From assembly GCF_039537585.1 (NCBI RefSeq), contig NZ_BAABAU010000004.1, positions 372,001 through 436,000 on the forward strand: a stretch of 64,000 nucleotides of DNA, given 5' to 3'. Source of the stretch: Frondihabitans peucedani. Lineage in GTDB: Bacteria; Actinomycetota; Actinomycetes; Actinomycetales; Microbacteriaceae. The notes beneath the pieces were generated by a model, which was given only the letters and a program-made list of their open reading frames with translations, searched no databases and had not been told where the DNA came from. The position numbers and the translations under genes were made by a program. Shown here piece by piece: positions 32,923 through 42,392 of the stretch (within the stretch, counting starts at the first letter, position 1; each line of letters begins with the position of its first letter).

Positions 32923-33827
32923 GAGGCCGCCTCCGCCTTCTCGGGGACGGCGGCGGATCGTGCCGGCGCCTGGGAACGACGCGGCGACCGCTTCTCGCGG
33001 CGCCCGCCGACGAGACGGCAGACCAGCCAGATCGCGAACGAGATCGTCGTCACGTACGGCGAGATGGGCAGACCGCCGCCGAGAGCCAGCAGGATCCCGC
33101 CCACGACCGAGACGACCGCGAACGTCATGCTCAGCACGGGCACCCACAGGGGCGAGACGGTGAGCCGGAGCGCGGCCGCCGCGGGCGTGACCAGGAGCGA
33201 CAGCACGAGCAGCGCGCCGACGATCTGCACCGACACGGCCACCGAGAGGCCGAGCGCCAGCATGAAGACGATTGACAGCGTGCGGACCGGCACCCCCGCG
33301 GCGGCGGCCACATCGGGATCGACGCTCGCGAAGGTGAGCGGTCGCCAGACGACGAGAAGGGTCGCGATGACGACGACCGAGATGGCCAGCAGCCAGCCGA
33401 GCTGGGGGTTGTCGACCGAGACGATCTGCCCGGTCAGGAGCCCGAACTTGTTCGCCGCGCGCCCCTGGTAGAGCGCCAGGGCGAGGATCCCGAGGCCGAG
33501 GCCGAAGGGCATCAGGACCGCGATGATCGAGTTCCGCTCGCGCGCCCGGTTGCCGAGCAGGCCGATGATCAGCGCGGCGAGCACGCTCCCGACCACCGAG
33601 CCGGTGACGACGTTGACGCCGACGAGGAGCGCGATGGAGGCGCCGGCGAACGAGAGCTCGCTGATGCCGTGGACGGCGAAGGGCAGGTTCCGCGTGATCA
33701 CGAACGGCCCGATGAGGCCGCCGACGATGCCGAGGAGCGCCCCCGCGATGAGCGAGTTGCGGACGAGCACCACGAGCTCGCCGAAGTCCTGGAACGACAG
33801 GATGTGCGAGAGGACGTCGAGGTTCAT
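32919..33827 (-). CDS. znuB: Zinc/manganese ABC transporter permease
   Basis: The protein has 302 residues and eight or nine helices of the ABC-3 family (FVITRNLPFAVHGISELSFA near residues 43-62; SVQIVGALLVLSLLVTPAAA near 195-214). The C-terminal 30 residues are polar and basic. It overlaps znuC upstream and zur downstream by 4 bp each. It forms the membrane channel of the zinc importer. Confidence 0.9.
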   Translation of the reverse strand: MNLDVLSHILSFQDFGELVVLVRNSLIAGALLGIVGGLIGPFVITRNLPFAVHGISELSFAGASIALLVGVNVVTGSVVGSVLAALIIGLLGNRARERNSIIAVLMPFGLGLGILALALYQGRAANKFGLLTGQIVSVDNPQLGWLLAISVVVIATLLVVWRPLTFASVDPDVAAAAGVPVRTLSIVFMLALGLSVAVSVQIVGALLVLSLLVTPAAAALRLTVSPLWVPVLSMTFAVVSVVGGILLALGGGLPISPYVTTISFAIWLVCRLVGGRREKRSPRRSQAPARSAAVPEKAEAAS

Positions 33828-34687
33828 CGGATCGGGCCCTCCGGGTCGACGTCTCCGGAGGAGTCGTGGTGGTGGGCGTGGTCGTGCTCGCCCTCGCCGA
33901 TAGAGGTGCCCTCGGTGCTGCCCACGATGACGATCCTGCCCAGGGTGCGGACCACGTCGACCGGGGTGCCGTAGAGGTCGCTCAGGACGTCGGCGCGGAG
34001 CACCTCGTCGGGCATGCCGATCGTGAAGCGGCCCCCGGCGATGTAGACGACCCGGTCGACCACGTCGAGGATCGGGTTGACGTCGTGCGTCACGAAGACG
34101 ACGGCGGCGCCCGTCTTGCGTCGCTGGGCGTCGATGAGCTCGGTGACGCCGCGCTGGTGGCGCAGGTCGAGCGAGATGAGCGGCTCGTCGCAGAGCAGGA
34201 GGGCGGGCTGCGACGCGAGGGCCTGCCCGACCCGGGCGCGCTGCTGCTCGCCGCCCGACAGGGTCGCCACGGGGGCTGCGGCGAACGGGGCGGCACCGAC
34301 CTCGGCGACGAGGGCGTCGATCCTGCGCCGCTCGTCTCTCGTCTCTCGACGGAGCCCGAACCGGTGCCCGGTGATGCCGAGCGCGATCATGTCGCGGGCG
34401 CGGAGAGGCGTGCCCGACTCCATCAGGCGCTGCTGCGGGACGTACCCGATCTTGCGGTGGCCGCGGCGCACCGGCTGGTCGAGGAACTCGATGGTGCCCT
34501 CCGACAGGCCCTGCTGGCCCAGGATCGCCTTCAGCAGGGTGGTCTTGCCGGCCCCGTTCGGCCCCAGCACGGCGATGAACTCGCCCGGGAGCACGTCGAG
34601 GTCGAGGCCCCGCCAGAGGGTGCGGTCGCCGAAGCTCATGCCCGCGTCGCGCAGACGGAGCACGGGGTGCCGACCGGTCGGGATCAT
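33824..34687 (-). CDS. znuC: Zinc ABC transporter ATP-binding protein
   Basis: The protein has 287 residues. Walker A is GPNGAGKTT near 42, with signature LSGGEQQRARV near 143, Walker B LLLCDEPLISLD and switch His in VTHDVNPILD. The C-terminus is His-rich (HDHAHHHDSS), which may hold zinc. It overlaps znuA and znuB by 4 bp each. It powers zinc import through the ZnuB permease. Confidence 0.9.
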   Translation of the reverse strand: MIPTGRHPVLRLRDAGMSFGDRTLWRGLDLDVLPGEFIAVLGPNGAGKTTLLKAILGQQGLSEGTIEFLDQPVRRGHRKIGYVPQQRLMESGTPLRARDMIALGITGHRFGLRRETRDERRRIDALVAEVGAAPFAAAPVATLSGGEQQRARVGQALASQPALLLCDEPLISLDLRHQRGVTELIDAQRRKTGAAVVFVTHDVNPILDVVDRVVYIAGGRFTIGMPDEVLRADVLSDLYGTPVDVVRTLGRIVIVGSTEGTSIGEGEHDHAHHHDSSGDVDPEGPIR

Positions 34688-35604
34688 TTGGCGAGGGCCG
34701 CCTTCAGAGCGTCGATGTTCGCCTGCTGCCAGGTCTGGTAGTCGTCGCCCTTCGGGAGCGTCTCGGTCACCGGGACGACGGGGACCCCGGCCTTCTCGGC
34801 GGCCTTCTGGACCTGCGACGTCTCGGGGCTCGAGGCCTGCTCGTTGTAGGCCAGCAGCGCGACCTTCTTGCCGGACATGAGCTTCAGGGTATCGTTCAGC
34901 GCCCGCGGCGGGACGTCGTCGCCCTCCTCGACCGCGTGCGAGAAGGCCCCGGGAGTCACGTTCTTCAGGCCGACGGCGTCGAAGAGGTAGCCGGGCACCG
35001 GCTCGGTGTACGACACGTCGTCGCCCGAGTGCTCCGCCTTGAGCGCAGCGGTCTGCGACTCGAGCCTCGTCATGGACGCTCTGAACGCGGCGGCGTTGTC
35101 GAAGAAGGACTCGGCCTTCGACGGGGCCTCCTTGGCCAGGTCGGCCGCGAGGGCGTTCGCGACCTTCACCATGGTCGGGTAGTCGTAGAAGACGTGCTCG
35201 TTCAGCTCGCCGTCGATGGGCGTGAAGCCGGACAGCTTCACCGCGTCGATGAGGACGGCCTTCGACGACGTCGACGAGCGCATGGTGTCGACGTAGTCGT
35301 CGTACCCGCCGCCGTTCTCCATGATGATCTGGGCCTTCGAGATCGCGAGCTGCGTCTTGGCGTCGGCCTCGAAGCCGTGCGGGTCTTGATTCGGGTTCGT
35401 CAGGATGCTCGTCACGGCGACAGCGGAGCCCCCGATCTGCGACGCGATGTCGCCGTAGACGTCGGTGGAGGCCACGACGCGGATGGCGCCGCTCGACGAG
35501 CCGCCGGCGGAAGCGGAGCCGGGGTCGCTGGACGAGCAGCCCGCGAGGGCGAGGCTGGAGGCGGCGGCGAGCGCGGTGACGGCGATCAGGGGACGCAGGT
35601 TCAC
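34684..35604 (-). CDS. znuA: Zinc-binding lipoprotein of the ABC importer
   Basis: The protein has 306 residues. A lipoprotein signal ends in LALAGC near residue 22. The cluster A-I metal-binding fold follows, with NQDPHGFEADAKTQ near 72-85, NEHVFYDYPTMVKVANAL near 135-152 and the late-acting VALLAYNEQASSPE. The usual His-rich loop is missing, so the affinity loop is short. Ligand His residues at HGF and HVF are kept. The promoter with a Zur-type box lies just upstream at 35672-35700. Confidence 0.9.
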   Translation of the reverse strand: MNLRPLIAVTALAAASSLALAGCSSSDPGSASAGGSSSGAIRVVASTDVYGDIASQIGGSAVAVTSILTNPNQDPHGFEADAKTQLAISKAQIIMENGGGYDDYVDTMRSSTSSKAVLIDAVKLSGFTPIDGELNEHVFYDYPTMVKVANALAADLAKEAPSKAESFFDNAAAFRASMTRLESQTAALKAEHSGDDVSYTEPVPGYLFDAVGLKNVTPGAFSHAVEEGDDVPPRALNDTLKLMSGKKVALLAYNEQASSPETSQVQKAAEKAGVPVVPVTETLPKGDDYQTWQQANIDALKAALAK

Positions 35605-35671
35605 GAGGGATCCATCTATGGGCGGCGGGGAGGAGCGGCGGGGTGCCGCCCTCGGGCCCCGACCTTCTGCA

Positions 35672-35700
35672 AAGTTATTCTAAACGATAATCATTGTCAA
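35672..35700 (-). promoter_or_regulatory. znuA promoter with embedded Zur box
   Basis: On the minus strand TTGACA (35695-35700) and TAACTT (35672-35677) are separated by 17 bp. The spacer and -35 edge contain AATGATTATCGTT (35683-35695), a 13 bp near-palindrome of the Zur/Fur type in an otherwise GC-rich gap. Binding would cover the promoter, matching zinc-dependent repression of znuACB-zur. Confidence 0.85.
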
Positions 35701-35712
35701 AAGGCGGCGATC

Positions 35713-35726
35713 GGTACCGCGGTACC
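35713..35726. promoter_or_regulatory. Perfect 14 bp palindrome GGTACCGCGGTACC
   Basis: It lies 59 bp before the histidine kinase start at 35785 and just outside the znuA promoter. It may be an operator for the two-component genes, possibly through the response regulator. This is inferred from position only. Confidence 0.45.
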
Positions 35727-35784
35727 TGCGGCCGGTCCGCGAGGACCACCGCTGCCTGCCGCTCCAGGAGGTAGCTTCGAGCCC

Positions 35785-36999
35785 ATGACCGACGAGCTGC
35801 TGCTGCCTCGGCCGCCGGGGCTCATCCGGCGGTTCTGGCTCCGGCACGCGCTGCTCGCCGACATCCTGCTCGCCGCCTTCGCCCTCCTCACGGGCTACCT
35901 CGAGAGCATCGACGTCGGGCTCGGTCTCGTCGGGGCCGACTGGTGGGTGCACGGGCTCGTCGCGTTCCCCGTGATCGGCGCGGCCGCGCTGATCCTGCGT
36001 CGCCGTCGTCCGCTCCTCACGGCCGGCGTCGTGATCGTCTGCTCCGGCGTGCTGACCGCGTTCCACGACGGCTCGACCCTCGCCGTCGCCCTCATCGTCG
36101 CGATCTACTCGGTCGCGGTCTACCGGGGCACGCTCCAGGCCTGGATCGCAGCGGCGGCCGCGTTCGGCTCGTATCTCGGGCTCGTCTTCGTGACGTCCGC
36201 GGGCGGGGTGAGGCCGTCGCTGATCCTGGTCATGGTGCTCCTGGCGCTGCTGATCGGCATCGACATCGGCAACCGGCGCCGGTACCTCGAAGCCCTGGTC
36301 GAGCGTGCCGCCCAGCTCGCCCGCGAGCGCGACGCCGAGGGGAGGCTCGCCACCGCGGCCGAGCGCTCCCGGATCGCACGCGAGATGCACGACGTCGTCG
36401 CCCACAGCCTCTCGGTGATGGTGCGGCTCTCGGACGGCGCCGACGCCGTGGCCGACACCGATCCGGAGCGCTCCCGCGAGGCGGTGCGGCAGATCGGACA
36501 GGTCGGCCGCGACTCGCTCCGCGACATGCGGCGGCTGCTCGGCGTCCTCCGCGAGGACGACGCCCCCGAGACCGCCCCGCAGCCCACCCTGGCCGAGCTC
36601 GACCAGCTGATCGAGACCTACCGGGCGACGGGCGTGCCCGTGGCCGTGCAGCAGAAGGGAACTCCCCCGAGCGACCCGACGCTGCAGGTGGCGGTGTTCC
36701 GCGCCGTGCAGGAGTCGCTGACGAACGCGCTCCGCTACGCCAGCCAGCCGTCGCGCGTCCTCGTGCAGCTCGACTACGGCGCGACCCTCACCACCGTCGA
36801 CGTCACCGACGACGGCCTCTACCTCGGACCGTCCGCATCCGTCGGCAGCGGTCGAGGTCTCGTCGGCCTGCGCGAGCGGGCCGCCGTCCACGGCGGCTCG
36901 GTCGAGGCCGGGCCGCGAATCGACCCCGAGACCGGCGGCGCCCGCGGCGGCTGGCGCGTCCACATGACCCTGCCTCACCCACCGGAGGACCCCCGATGA
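35785..36999 (+). CDS. Two-component sensor histidine kinase, NarL-partner type (HisKA_3)
   Basis: The protein has 404 residues. Five or six membrane helices occupy residues about 20-170 with no large sensor loop. The phospho-acceptor His lies in RIAREMHDVVAHSLSVM near 204-220. The ATPase part has VQESLTNALRYA near 310 and GRGLVGLRERAAVHGG near 353. Signal detection is probably in or at the membrane, as in DesK-like kinases. AGGAGG precedes ATG 35785. The response regulator start overlaps its stop by 4 bp. Confidence 0.9.
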   Translation: MTDELLLPRPPGLIRRFWLRHALLADILLAAFALLTGYLESIDVGLGLVGADWWVHGLVAFPVIGAAALILRRRRPLLTAGVVIVCSGVLTAFHDGSTLAVALIVAIYSVAVYRGTLQAWIAAAAAFGSYLGLVFVTSAGGVRPSLILVMVLLALLIGIDIGNRRRYLEALVERAAQLARERDAEGRLATAAERSRIAREMHDVVAHSLSVMVRLSDGADAVADTDPERSREAVRQIGQVGRDSLRDMRRLLGVLREDDAPETAPQPTLAELDQLIETYRATGVPVAVQQKGTPPSDPTLQVAVFRAVQESLTNALRYASQPSRVLVQLDYGATLTTVDVTDDGLYLGPSASVGSGRGLVGLRERAAVHGGSVEAGPRIDPETGGARGGWRVHMTLPHPPEDPR

Positions 37000-37646
37000 C
37001 CGACATCACTCTCCTGCTCGTCGACGATCAGGACCTGCTCCGCGCCGGCATGGCCATGGTGCTCGGCGCCGCCGACGGGCTCCGCGTCGTCGGCGAGGCG
37101 ACGAACGGTGAGGACGCGGTCGCGCGCGCGGCCGAGCTGCGTCCCGACGTGGTGCTGATGGACGTCAGGATGCCGGGGCTCGACGGCATCGAGGCGACCC
37201 GCCGAATCGTCGCGGCGCAGCCCGAGACGCGCGTCATCATCCTGACGACCTTCGACCTCGACGAGTACGCGTTCGGCGGGCTCAACGCGGGCGCGAGCGG
37301 GTTCCTGCTGAAGGACGCGCCCTCGGCCGACCTCGTGCAGGCCATCCGCACCGTCGCCGCGGGCGAGGCGATCGTCTCGCCGCGGATCACGCAGCGGATG
37401 ATCGAGCTCTACCGCGGGAAGATGCCCGAGACGAGCGCCGATCCTGCGGGTGTCACGCCCCTGTCCGAGCGCGAGCGCGAAGTGCTCGTCGCGATCGGCC
37501 GAGGGCTGTCGAACCAGGAGATCGCGGCGGAGCTGTTCCTCTCGGAGTCGACCGTGAAGACCCACGTGGGCCGCGTGCTCGCCAAGCTGCAGCTGCGAGA
37601 CCGGGTGCAGGCCGTCATCTACGCCTACCAGCGCGGGCTGGTGTAG
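36996..37646 (+). CDS. NarL/FixJ-family response regulator
   Basis: The protein has 216 residues. The receiver domain has the acidic pair in LLVDDQDLL, the phospho-acceptor Asp in VVLMDVRMPGLDG near 52-64, and the conserved Lys in FLLKDAPSADL near 100. The LuxR-type helix-turn-helix near 150-205 contains SEREREVLVAIGRGLSNQEI and SESTVKTHVGRVLAKLQ. It is paired with the kinase just upstream. Targets are unknown; local envelope or export genes are typical for this class. Confidence 0.93.
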   Translation: MTDITLLLVDDQDLLRAGMAMVLGAADGLRVVGEATNGEDAVARAAELRPDVVLMDVRMPGLDGIEATRRIVAAQPETRVIILTTFDLDEYAFGGLNAGASGFLLKDAPSADLVQAIRTVAAGEAIVSPRITQRMIELYRGKMPETSADPAGVTPLSEREREVLVAIGRGLSNQEIAAELFLSESTVKTHVGRVLAKLQLRDRVQAVIYAYQRGLV

Positions 37647-37659
37647 CGAGCGCGACGGA

Positions 37660-39060
37660 CTAGTCGAGCAGCAGCGCCGGCTCCTCGAGCACGCTCGCCA
37701 CGTCGGCGACGAAGCGCGACGCGACGTCGCCGTCGACCACGCGGTGGTCGAAGCTCGCTCCGATCGTCGTCACCATGCGCGGCCGGACCTCGCCGTCGAC
37801 GACCCACGGCTTCTGCTTGATCGTGCCGAGGGCGATGATCCCGACCTCGCCCGGGTTGAGGATCGGCGTGCCGGTGTCCATCCCGAAGACGCCGATGTTG
37901 GTGATCGTGATCGTCCCGTCGGCCGTGTCGGCGGGCTGGGTCTTGCCGTCGCGGGCGGTCAGCGTGAGCTGCTCGAGGGCCTGGGCCAGCTCGAAGAGGC
38001 TCATCGCCTGCGCCTCCTTGACGTTCGGCACGATGAGACCGCGCGGAGTGGCGGCCGCGATGCCGAGGTTCACGAAGTGGCGGACCAGGATCTCGCGGTC
38101 GGTCCACTCCGAGTTGACCGTCGGGTTGCGGCGCACGGCCCAGATGACCGCCTTCGCCATGATCAGCAGCGGTGACACCTTCACGCCGGCGAACTGCGCC
38201 GAGTTCTTGAGGCGGCCGACGAACTCCATCGTGCGGGTGGCGTCGACGTCGACGAACAGGCTCACGTGCGGCGCGGTGAAGGCGCTCGACACCATGGCCG
38301 ACGCGATCGCCTTGCGGACGCCCTTGACCGGGATGCGCTCGATGCGCTCCTCGCTCCACTCGGGCGTCTCGATGTTGTGGAACACGCTGGCCTGGCGCGC
38401 GTGGCGGATGACGTCGTCGCGGGTGGTCTCGCCGGCGAGGCCGGTGGGCTCGACGACAGCGAGGTCGACGCCGAGGTCTTTGGCGAGCTTCCGGATCGGC
38501 GGCTTGACGATGATCGGCTGAGCCGACGAGGCCGGGACCGACTCCGGGCGACGCCGCTTCTCTTCGGCGACGCGCTGCACGCGGGCGTCGGCCTCGCCCT
38601 TCGTGGGGCGGCGACGCCGGGTGCTCAGGTGCGCGCCGGTGATGCCGTAACCGACCAGGACCGCGCCCGACCCCTCGTCGGCGACGGGAGCGGGTGCGCC
38701 GGACGCAGCGGCCTCGGCGGCCTTGGTCGAGTGAACGACCTCCTCGAAGGCGACCGCTTCGGCCTCGGCCTCCAGGATCTCGTCGGCGGGCGTCCGCGGG
38801 ATGACCCCGCCCGACACGCGGATGATCGGCGCGCCGACCTCGACGGTCTGGCCGGCCTCGACGAGGAGCTCGTCGACCGTCCCCGCGAACGGCGAGGGCA
38901 GCTCGACGAGCGACTTCGCCGTCTCGATCTCGACGATGACCTGGTTGAGCGCGACGGAGTCGCCGGGGGCGACCTTCCACTCGACGATCTCGGCCTCGGT
39001 GAGGCCCTCGCCGACGTCGGGGAGGTGGAACTCGTTGCTGCTGGTGATGGTGGTGGACAC
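37660..39060 (-). CDS. bkdC: Branched-chain 2-oxoacid dehydrogenase E2 (dihydrolipoamide acyltransferase)
   Basis: The protein has 466 residues. A single lipoyl domain (residues about 12-88) has the lipoylated Lys in [18 protein letters not shown] near 48. The peripheral subunit-binding domain (about 172-208) contains [17 protein letters not shown]. The catalytic domain (about 240-466) ends with [15 protein letters not shown], which holds the active-site HxxxD. The ETAKS type of lipoyl motif is that of actinobacterial BkdC. It is the last gene after E1-alpha and E1-beta. No E3 gene is adjacent, so a shared lipoamide dehydrogenase must serve. Confidence 0.9.
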   Translation of the reverse strand: MSTTITSSNEFHLPDVGEGLTEAEIVEWKVAPGDSVALNQVIVEIETAKSLVELPSPFAGTVDELLVEAGQTVEVGAPIIRVSGGVIPRTPADEILEAEAEAVAFEEVVHSTKAAEAAASGAPAPVADEGSGAVLVGYGITGAHLSTRRRRPTKGEADARVQRVAEEKRRRPESVPASSAQPIIVKPPIRKLAKDLGVDLAVVEPTGLAGETTRDDVIRHARQASVFHNIETPEWSEERIERIPVKGVRKAIASAMVSSAFTAPHVSLFVDVDATRTMEFVGRLKNSAQFAGVKVSPLLIMAKAVIWAVRRNPTVNSEWTDREILVRHFVNLGIAAATPRGLIVPNVKEAQAMSLFELAQALEQLTLTARDGKTQPADTADGTITITNIGVFGMDTGTPILNPGEVGIIALGTIKQKPWVVDGEVRPRMVTTIGASFDHRVVDGDVASRFVADVASVLEEPALLLD

Positions 39061-39070
39061 CAGGGGCCTC

Positions 39071-40093
39071 CTAGTAGGCGAGAGCGCGGTCGACAGCCTC
39101 GAGCACCCGGTCGGCGTCGGGCAGGAACACGGACTCGAGCTTCGCCGGCGGGAACGGGACGTCGAAGGAGCTCACCCGCAGGACGGGCGCCTCCAGCGAG
39201 TAGAACGCCTTCTCGGCGACGGTCGCGGCGATCTCGGAGCCGACGCTGGCGTTGCCGGAGGCCTCCTGCGCGATGACGAGCCGGCCGGTCTTGCGGACGG
39301 ACGACAGGATCGGGCCGTAGTCGATGGGCGAGATCGAGCGGAGGTCGACGACCTCGATGCTGATGCCCTCCTCGGCCGCGATCTCGGCCGCCTGGAGCAG
39401 GACCGAGACCATGGCGCCGTGGCCGACGACGGTCACCTCGGTGCCGGTGCGGACGACGCGGCTGGCGTGCAGCGGGACGCCGGGCGACGACAGGTCGACC
39501 GGGCCCTTCGGCCAGTAGCGGCTCTTCGGCTCGAAGAACATGACGGGGTCGTCGGAGCGGATCGCCTCCTGGATCATCCAGTAGGCGTCGTGCGGCGTCG
39601 ACGGGCTGACGCTGCGGAGGCCGGCGGTGTGCGCGAAGTACGCCTCCGGGCTCTCCTGGTGGTGCTCGACCGCGCCGATGTGCCCGCCGTAGGGCACCCG
39701 GATCACGACGGGCATCGACTGCGTGCCCTCGTGGCGGTTGGTGAGCTTCGCCAGCTGCGAGGTGATCTGGTCGAAGCCCGGGAAGATGAAGCCGTCGAAC
39801 TGGATCTCGCAGACGGGTCGGAAGCCGTACATCGCGAGTCCGATGGCGGTGCCGACGATGCCGGACTCGGCGAGCGGGGTGTCGATGACGCGCTTGGCGC
39901 CGAACTCGGCCTTGAGCCCCTCGGTCACGCGGAAGACGCCGCCCAGGGTGCCGATGTCCTCGCCCATCATGACGACCCGCTGGTCGTCCTGCATGGCGCG
40001 GCGGAGCCCGGCGTTGATGGCGCGGCCGAGCGGCATGACCTCGGTGGTCGACCCGGCGGTGGTGGCGGTCTGCTCGGTGGTGGTGTCGGTCAT
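39071..40093 (-). CDS. bkdB: Branched-chain 2-oxoacid dehydrogenase E1 beta subunit
   Basis: The protein has 340 residues, with the transketolase-like pyrimidine-binding domain. It contains [20 protein letters not shown] near 40-59, [20 protein letters not shown] near 70-90 and [16 protein letters not shown] near 145. The C-terminal part has [15 protein letters not shown]. It works with the E1 alpha chain and overlaps that gene by 4 bp. The first 20 residues are Thr/Glu-rich and not conserved. Confidence 0.9.
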   Translation of the reverse strand: MTDTTTEQTATTAGSTTEVMPLGRAINAGLRRAMQDDQRVVMMGEDIGTLGGVFRVTEGLKAEFGAKRVIDTPLAESGIVGTAIGLAMYGFRPVCEIQFDGFIFPGFDQITSQLAKLTNRHEGTQSMPVVIRVPYGGHIGAVEHHQESPEAYFAHTAGLRSVSPSTPHDAYWMIQEAIRSDDPVMFFEPKSRYWPKGPVDLSSPGVPLHASRVVRTGTEVTVVGHGAMVSVLLQAAEIAAEEGISIEVVDLRSISPIDYGPILSSVRKTGRLVIAQEASGNASVGSEIAATVAEKAFYSLEAPVLRVSSFDVPFPPAKLESVFLPDADRVLEAVDRALAY

Positions 40094-41238
40094 AGCGAGT
40101 CTCCGAAGGAGGACTCGTAGCTGGCGAGCCACTCCTTCTGTTCGGTGATGCGCGGGTGCGCCTCGGAGTAGACGTGGTCGAACATGAGGTCGGTGGAGGG
40201 GCGCTCGAGCGCGAGGGTGCGGCGCCGGACGTCCTCGGCCAGGTCGCGGGCCTCGGCCTCGACCTCCGCGAAGAAGGCGTCGCCCTCGCCGCGCGAGCGC
40301 AGGAACGCCTCGAACCGGGTGATCGGGTCGCGCGCGATCCACGACTGCAGCTCGGAGTCGGTGCGGTACTTGGTCGGGTCGTCGGACGTCGTGTGGGCGC
40401 CGATCCGGTAGGTGAGGGCCTCGATGAAGCGGGGGCCGTCGCCGCCGCGGGCCGCCGTCAGGTCGCGGAGCGTCACGGCGTAGCTGGCCAGGACGTCGTT
40501 GCCGTCGATCTGCGTGGACGGGATGCCGAAGCCCTCGCCCCGACGGACCAGCGGGCTGCGCGACTGCGTCGCCACCGGGACCGAGATCGCGTAGTGGTTG
40601 TTCTGCAGGAAGAACAGCTCGGGGGTCTGGAAGCTGGCCGCGAAGACCATCGCCTCGTTGACGTCGCCCTGGCTGGTCGCGCCGTCGCCGAAGTAGGTGA
40701 TGACGGCCTGGTCGCGCGTCGGGTCGCCGGTCGCGTACGAGCCGTCCATGGCGATGCCCATGGCGTACCCCGTCGCGTGCAGCGTCTGCGACCCGATGAC
40801 GAGCGTGTAGAGGTGGAAGTTCTGCTTCTCTTCCGGGATCCAGCCGCCGTGCGTCGTCCCGCGCAGGAGGCGGATGACGTCGACCGGGTCGATGCCGCGG
40901 ACGAGGCCGACGGCGTGCTCGCGGTAGGAGGGGAAGACGTGGTCCTGCGGCCGCATGGCGTGGGCGGAGCCGACCTGCGCCCCCTCCTGCCCGTGACTGG
41001 GCACCCACAGCGCGAGCTGGCCCTGCCTCTGCAGGTTGCCGGCCTCGTCGTCGAAGCGCCGGGTCAGCACCATGTCGCGGTGGAACCGCTGGAGGGACTC
41101 GTCGTCGAGCGCCTCGATCACGGGGAGGAACTCGGCGGTCCGGTCGTTCTCCTGCAGGACCCCGGCGGGATCGAGGAGCTGGATCGGTGGCGCGTCTGGC
41201 CCTGTGGCGTCGGAAGACACTGCGGCGTCGGAAGACAT
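40090..41238 (-). CDS. bkdA: Branched-chain 2-oxoacid dehydrogenase E1 alpha subunit
   Basis: The protein has 382 residues. The thiamine-diphosphate motif is GDGATSQGDVNEAMVFAASF near 182-202, ending in the conserved NN. RYRTDSELQSW and YRIGAHTTSDDPTKYR mark the alpha-chain loop that is phosphorylated in eukaryotes. With E1 beta it decarboxylates branched-chain 2-oxo acids and passes acyl groups to E2. ATG 41238 has no ribosome binding site, but TAGGCT (41246-41251) about 7 nt upstream suggests a leaderless transcript with its own promoter. Confidence 0.9.
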   Translation of the reverse strand: MSSDAAVSSDATGPDAPPIQLLDPAGVLQENDRTAEFLPVIEALDDESLQRFHRDMVLTRRFDDEAGNLQRQGQLALWVPSHGQEGAQVGSAHAMRPQDHVFPSYREHAVGLVRGIDPVDVIRLLRGTTHGGWIPEEKQNFHLYTLVIGSQTLHATGYAMGIAMDGSYATGDPTRDQAVITYFGDGATSQGDVNEAMVFAASFQTPELFFLQNNHYAISVPVATQSRSPLVRRGEGFGIPSTQIDGNDVLASYAVTLRDLTAARGGDGPRFIEALTYRIGAHTTSDDPTKYRTDSELQSWIARDPITRFEAFLRSRGEGDAFFAEVEAEARDLAEDVRRRTLALERPSTDLMFDHVYSEAHPRITEQKEWLASYESSFGDSL

Positions 41239-41273
41239 GGGGACGAGCCTATCGGGGGCCTGCCACTCGACAC

Positions 41274-42338
41274 CTAGAGGGTGCGGACAACCTCCTGGGC
41301 GGCTCCTAGGAGTTTGTCGACAGATGCGGGCTCGCCGACGGTGATCCGGATGCCCTCCGGAGCGAAGGCGCGGACGACGATCCCGGCCCGGTCGAAGACC
41401 TCGGCGGCGTGGGCCGTCTGCGCGCCGGTGGGGAGCCAGACGAAGTTGCCCTGGGCCCGGGGGACGTCCCAGCCCTGGTCGATCAGGGACTGCCGGACCT
41501 GGTCGCGGAGCCTCGTGATCCTGCCGACCCGCTCGAGGAGCTCGTCCTCGTGCTCCAGCGACACGATCGCCGCCCGGAGGCCGGGCTCGGTGACCGACAG
41601 CGGGATGGCGGTCGAGCGGGCGGCGTCGAGCACGTAGGCCGGGCCGATCGCGTAGCCGACCCGGAGGCCGGCGAGACCGTAGGCCTTCGAGAAGGTGCGG
41701 AGGACGACCAGGTTGGGGTGGCGCTCGGTGAGCGACTCGCCGTCGACCGCGTCGTCCTCGGTGACGAACTCGGCGTACGCCTCGTCGAGGATGACGAGGA
41801 CGGTCTCGGGCACCCGCGCCATGAAGTCCTCGAAGGCGGCCGTGGTGACGATCTCGCCGGTCGGGTTGTTGGGCGTGCAGACGATCACGACGCGCGTGCG
41901 GTCGGTGACCGCATCGGCCATCGCCGCGAGGTCGTGCGATCCGTCGGGCAGGTTCGGCACCTGGACGCTCGTCGCCCCGGTGACGGTGACGAGCCCCGGG
42001 TAGGCCTCGAACGACCGCCACGCGTAGACGACCTCGTCGCCCTGCTGCGCGGCGGCGAGGAGCAGCTGCGACAGGATCGAGACGGAGCCGGCCCCGACGT
42101 GGACCTCCGAGGCGCCGACGCCGAACCGGTCGGCGAGCACCTGGCGCAGCTCGGCGGCCGCAGCGTCGGGGTAGCGGTTCACGTGGAGGGCGCCGTGGAG
42201 CGCCTCGACGACGGCCGGCAGCGGCTCGAACGGGTTCTCGTTCGACGAGAGCTTGAAGGCGTCGGGCGAGGCCTGCTTGCCCTGCCGGTACGGCGGAAGC
42301 GCGGCGATCTCGGGGCGGAGGCGGACGGGTGCGGTCAC
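41274..42338 (-). CDS. hisC: Histidinol-phosphate/aromatic aminotransferase family (HisC2/Pat type)
   Basis: The protein has 354 residues and is a fold-type I PLP aminotransferase. It begins [19 protein letters not shown] and has [15 protein letters not shown] near 28-42. The substrate-defining [12 protein letters not shown] near 155 is followed by the PLP Lys in [19 protein letters not shown] near 220. The form resembles actinobacterial Pat/HisC2, which act on aromatic or other amino acids, instead of the histidine-operon enzyme; no other his genes are nearby. The start is GTG 42338. It precedes bkdA by 35 bp, suggesting a role in amino acid to keto acid conversion. Confidence 0.85.
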   Translation of the reverse strand: MTAPVRLRPEIAALPPYRQGKQASPDAFKLSSNENPFEPLPAVVEALHGALHVNRYPDAAAAELRQVLADRFGVGASEVHVGAGSVSILSQLLLAAAQQGDEVVYAWRSFEAYPGLVTVTGATSVQVPNLPDGSHDLAAMADAVTDRTRVVIVCTPNNPTGEIVTTAAFEDFMARVPETVLVILDEAYAEFVTEDDAVDGESLTERHPNLVVLRTFSKAYGLAGLRVGYAIGPAYVLDAARSTAIPLSVTEPGLRAAIVSLEHEDELLERVGRITRLRDQVRQSLIDQGWDVPRAQGNFVWLPTGAQTAHAAEVFDRAGIVVRAFAPEGIRITVGEPASVDKLLGAAQEVVRTL

Positions 42339-42392
42339 ACCGGTCAGCCTACGGGCTACCACCAGGGGGCCGGGGTGGGCATAGTTGTGCCC

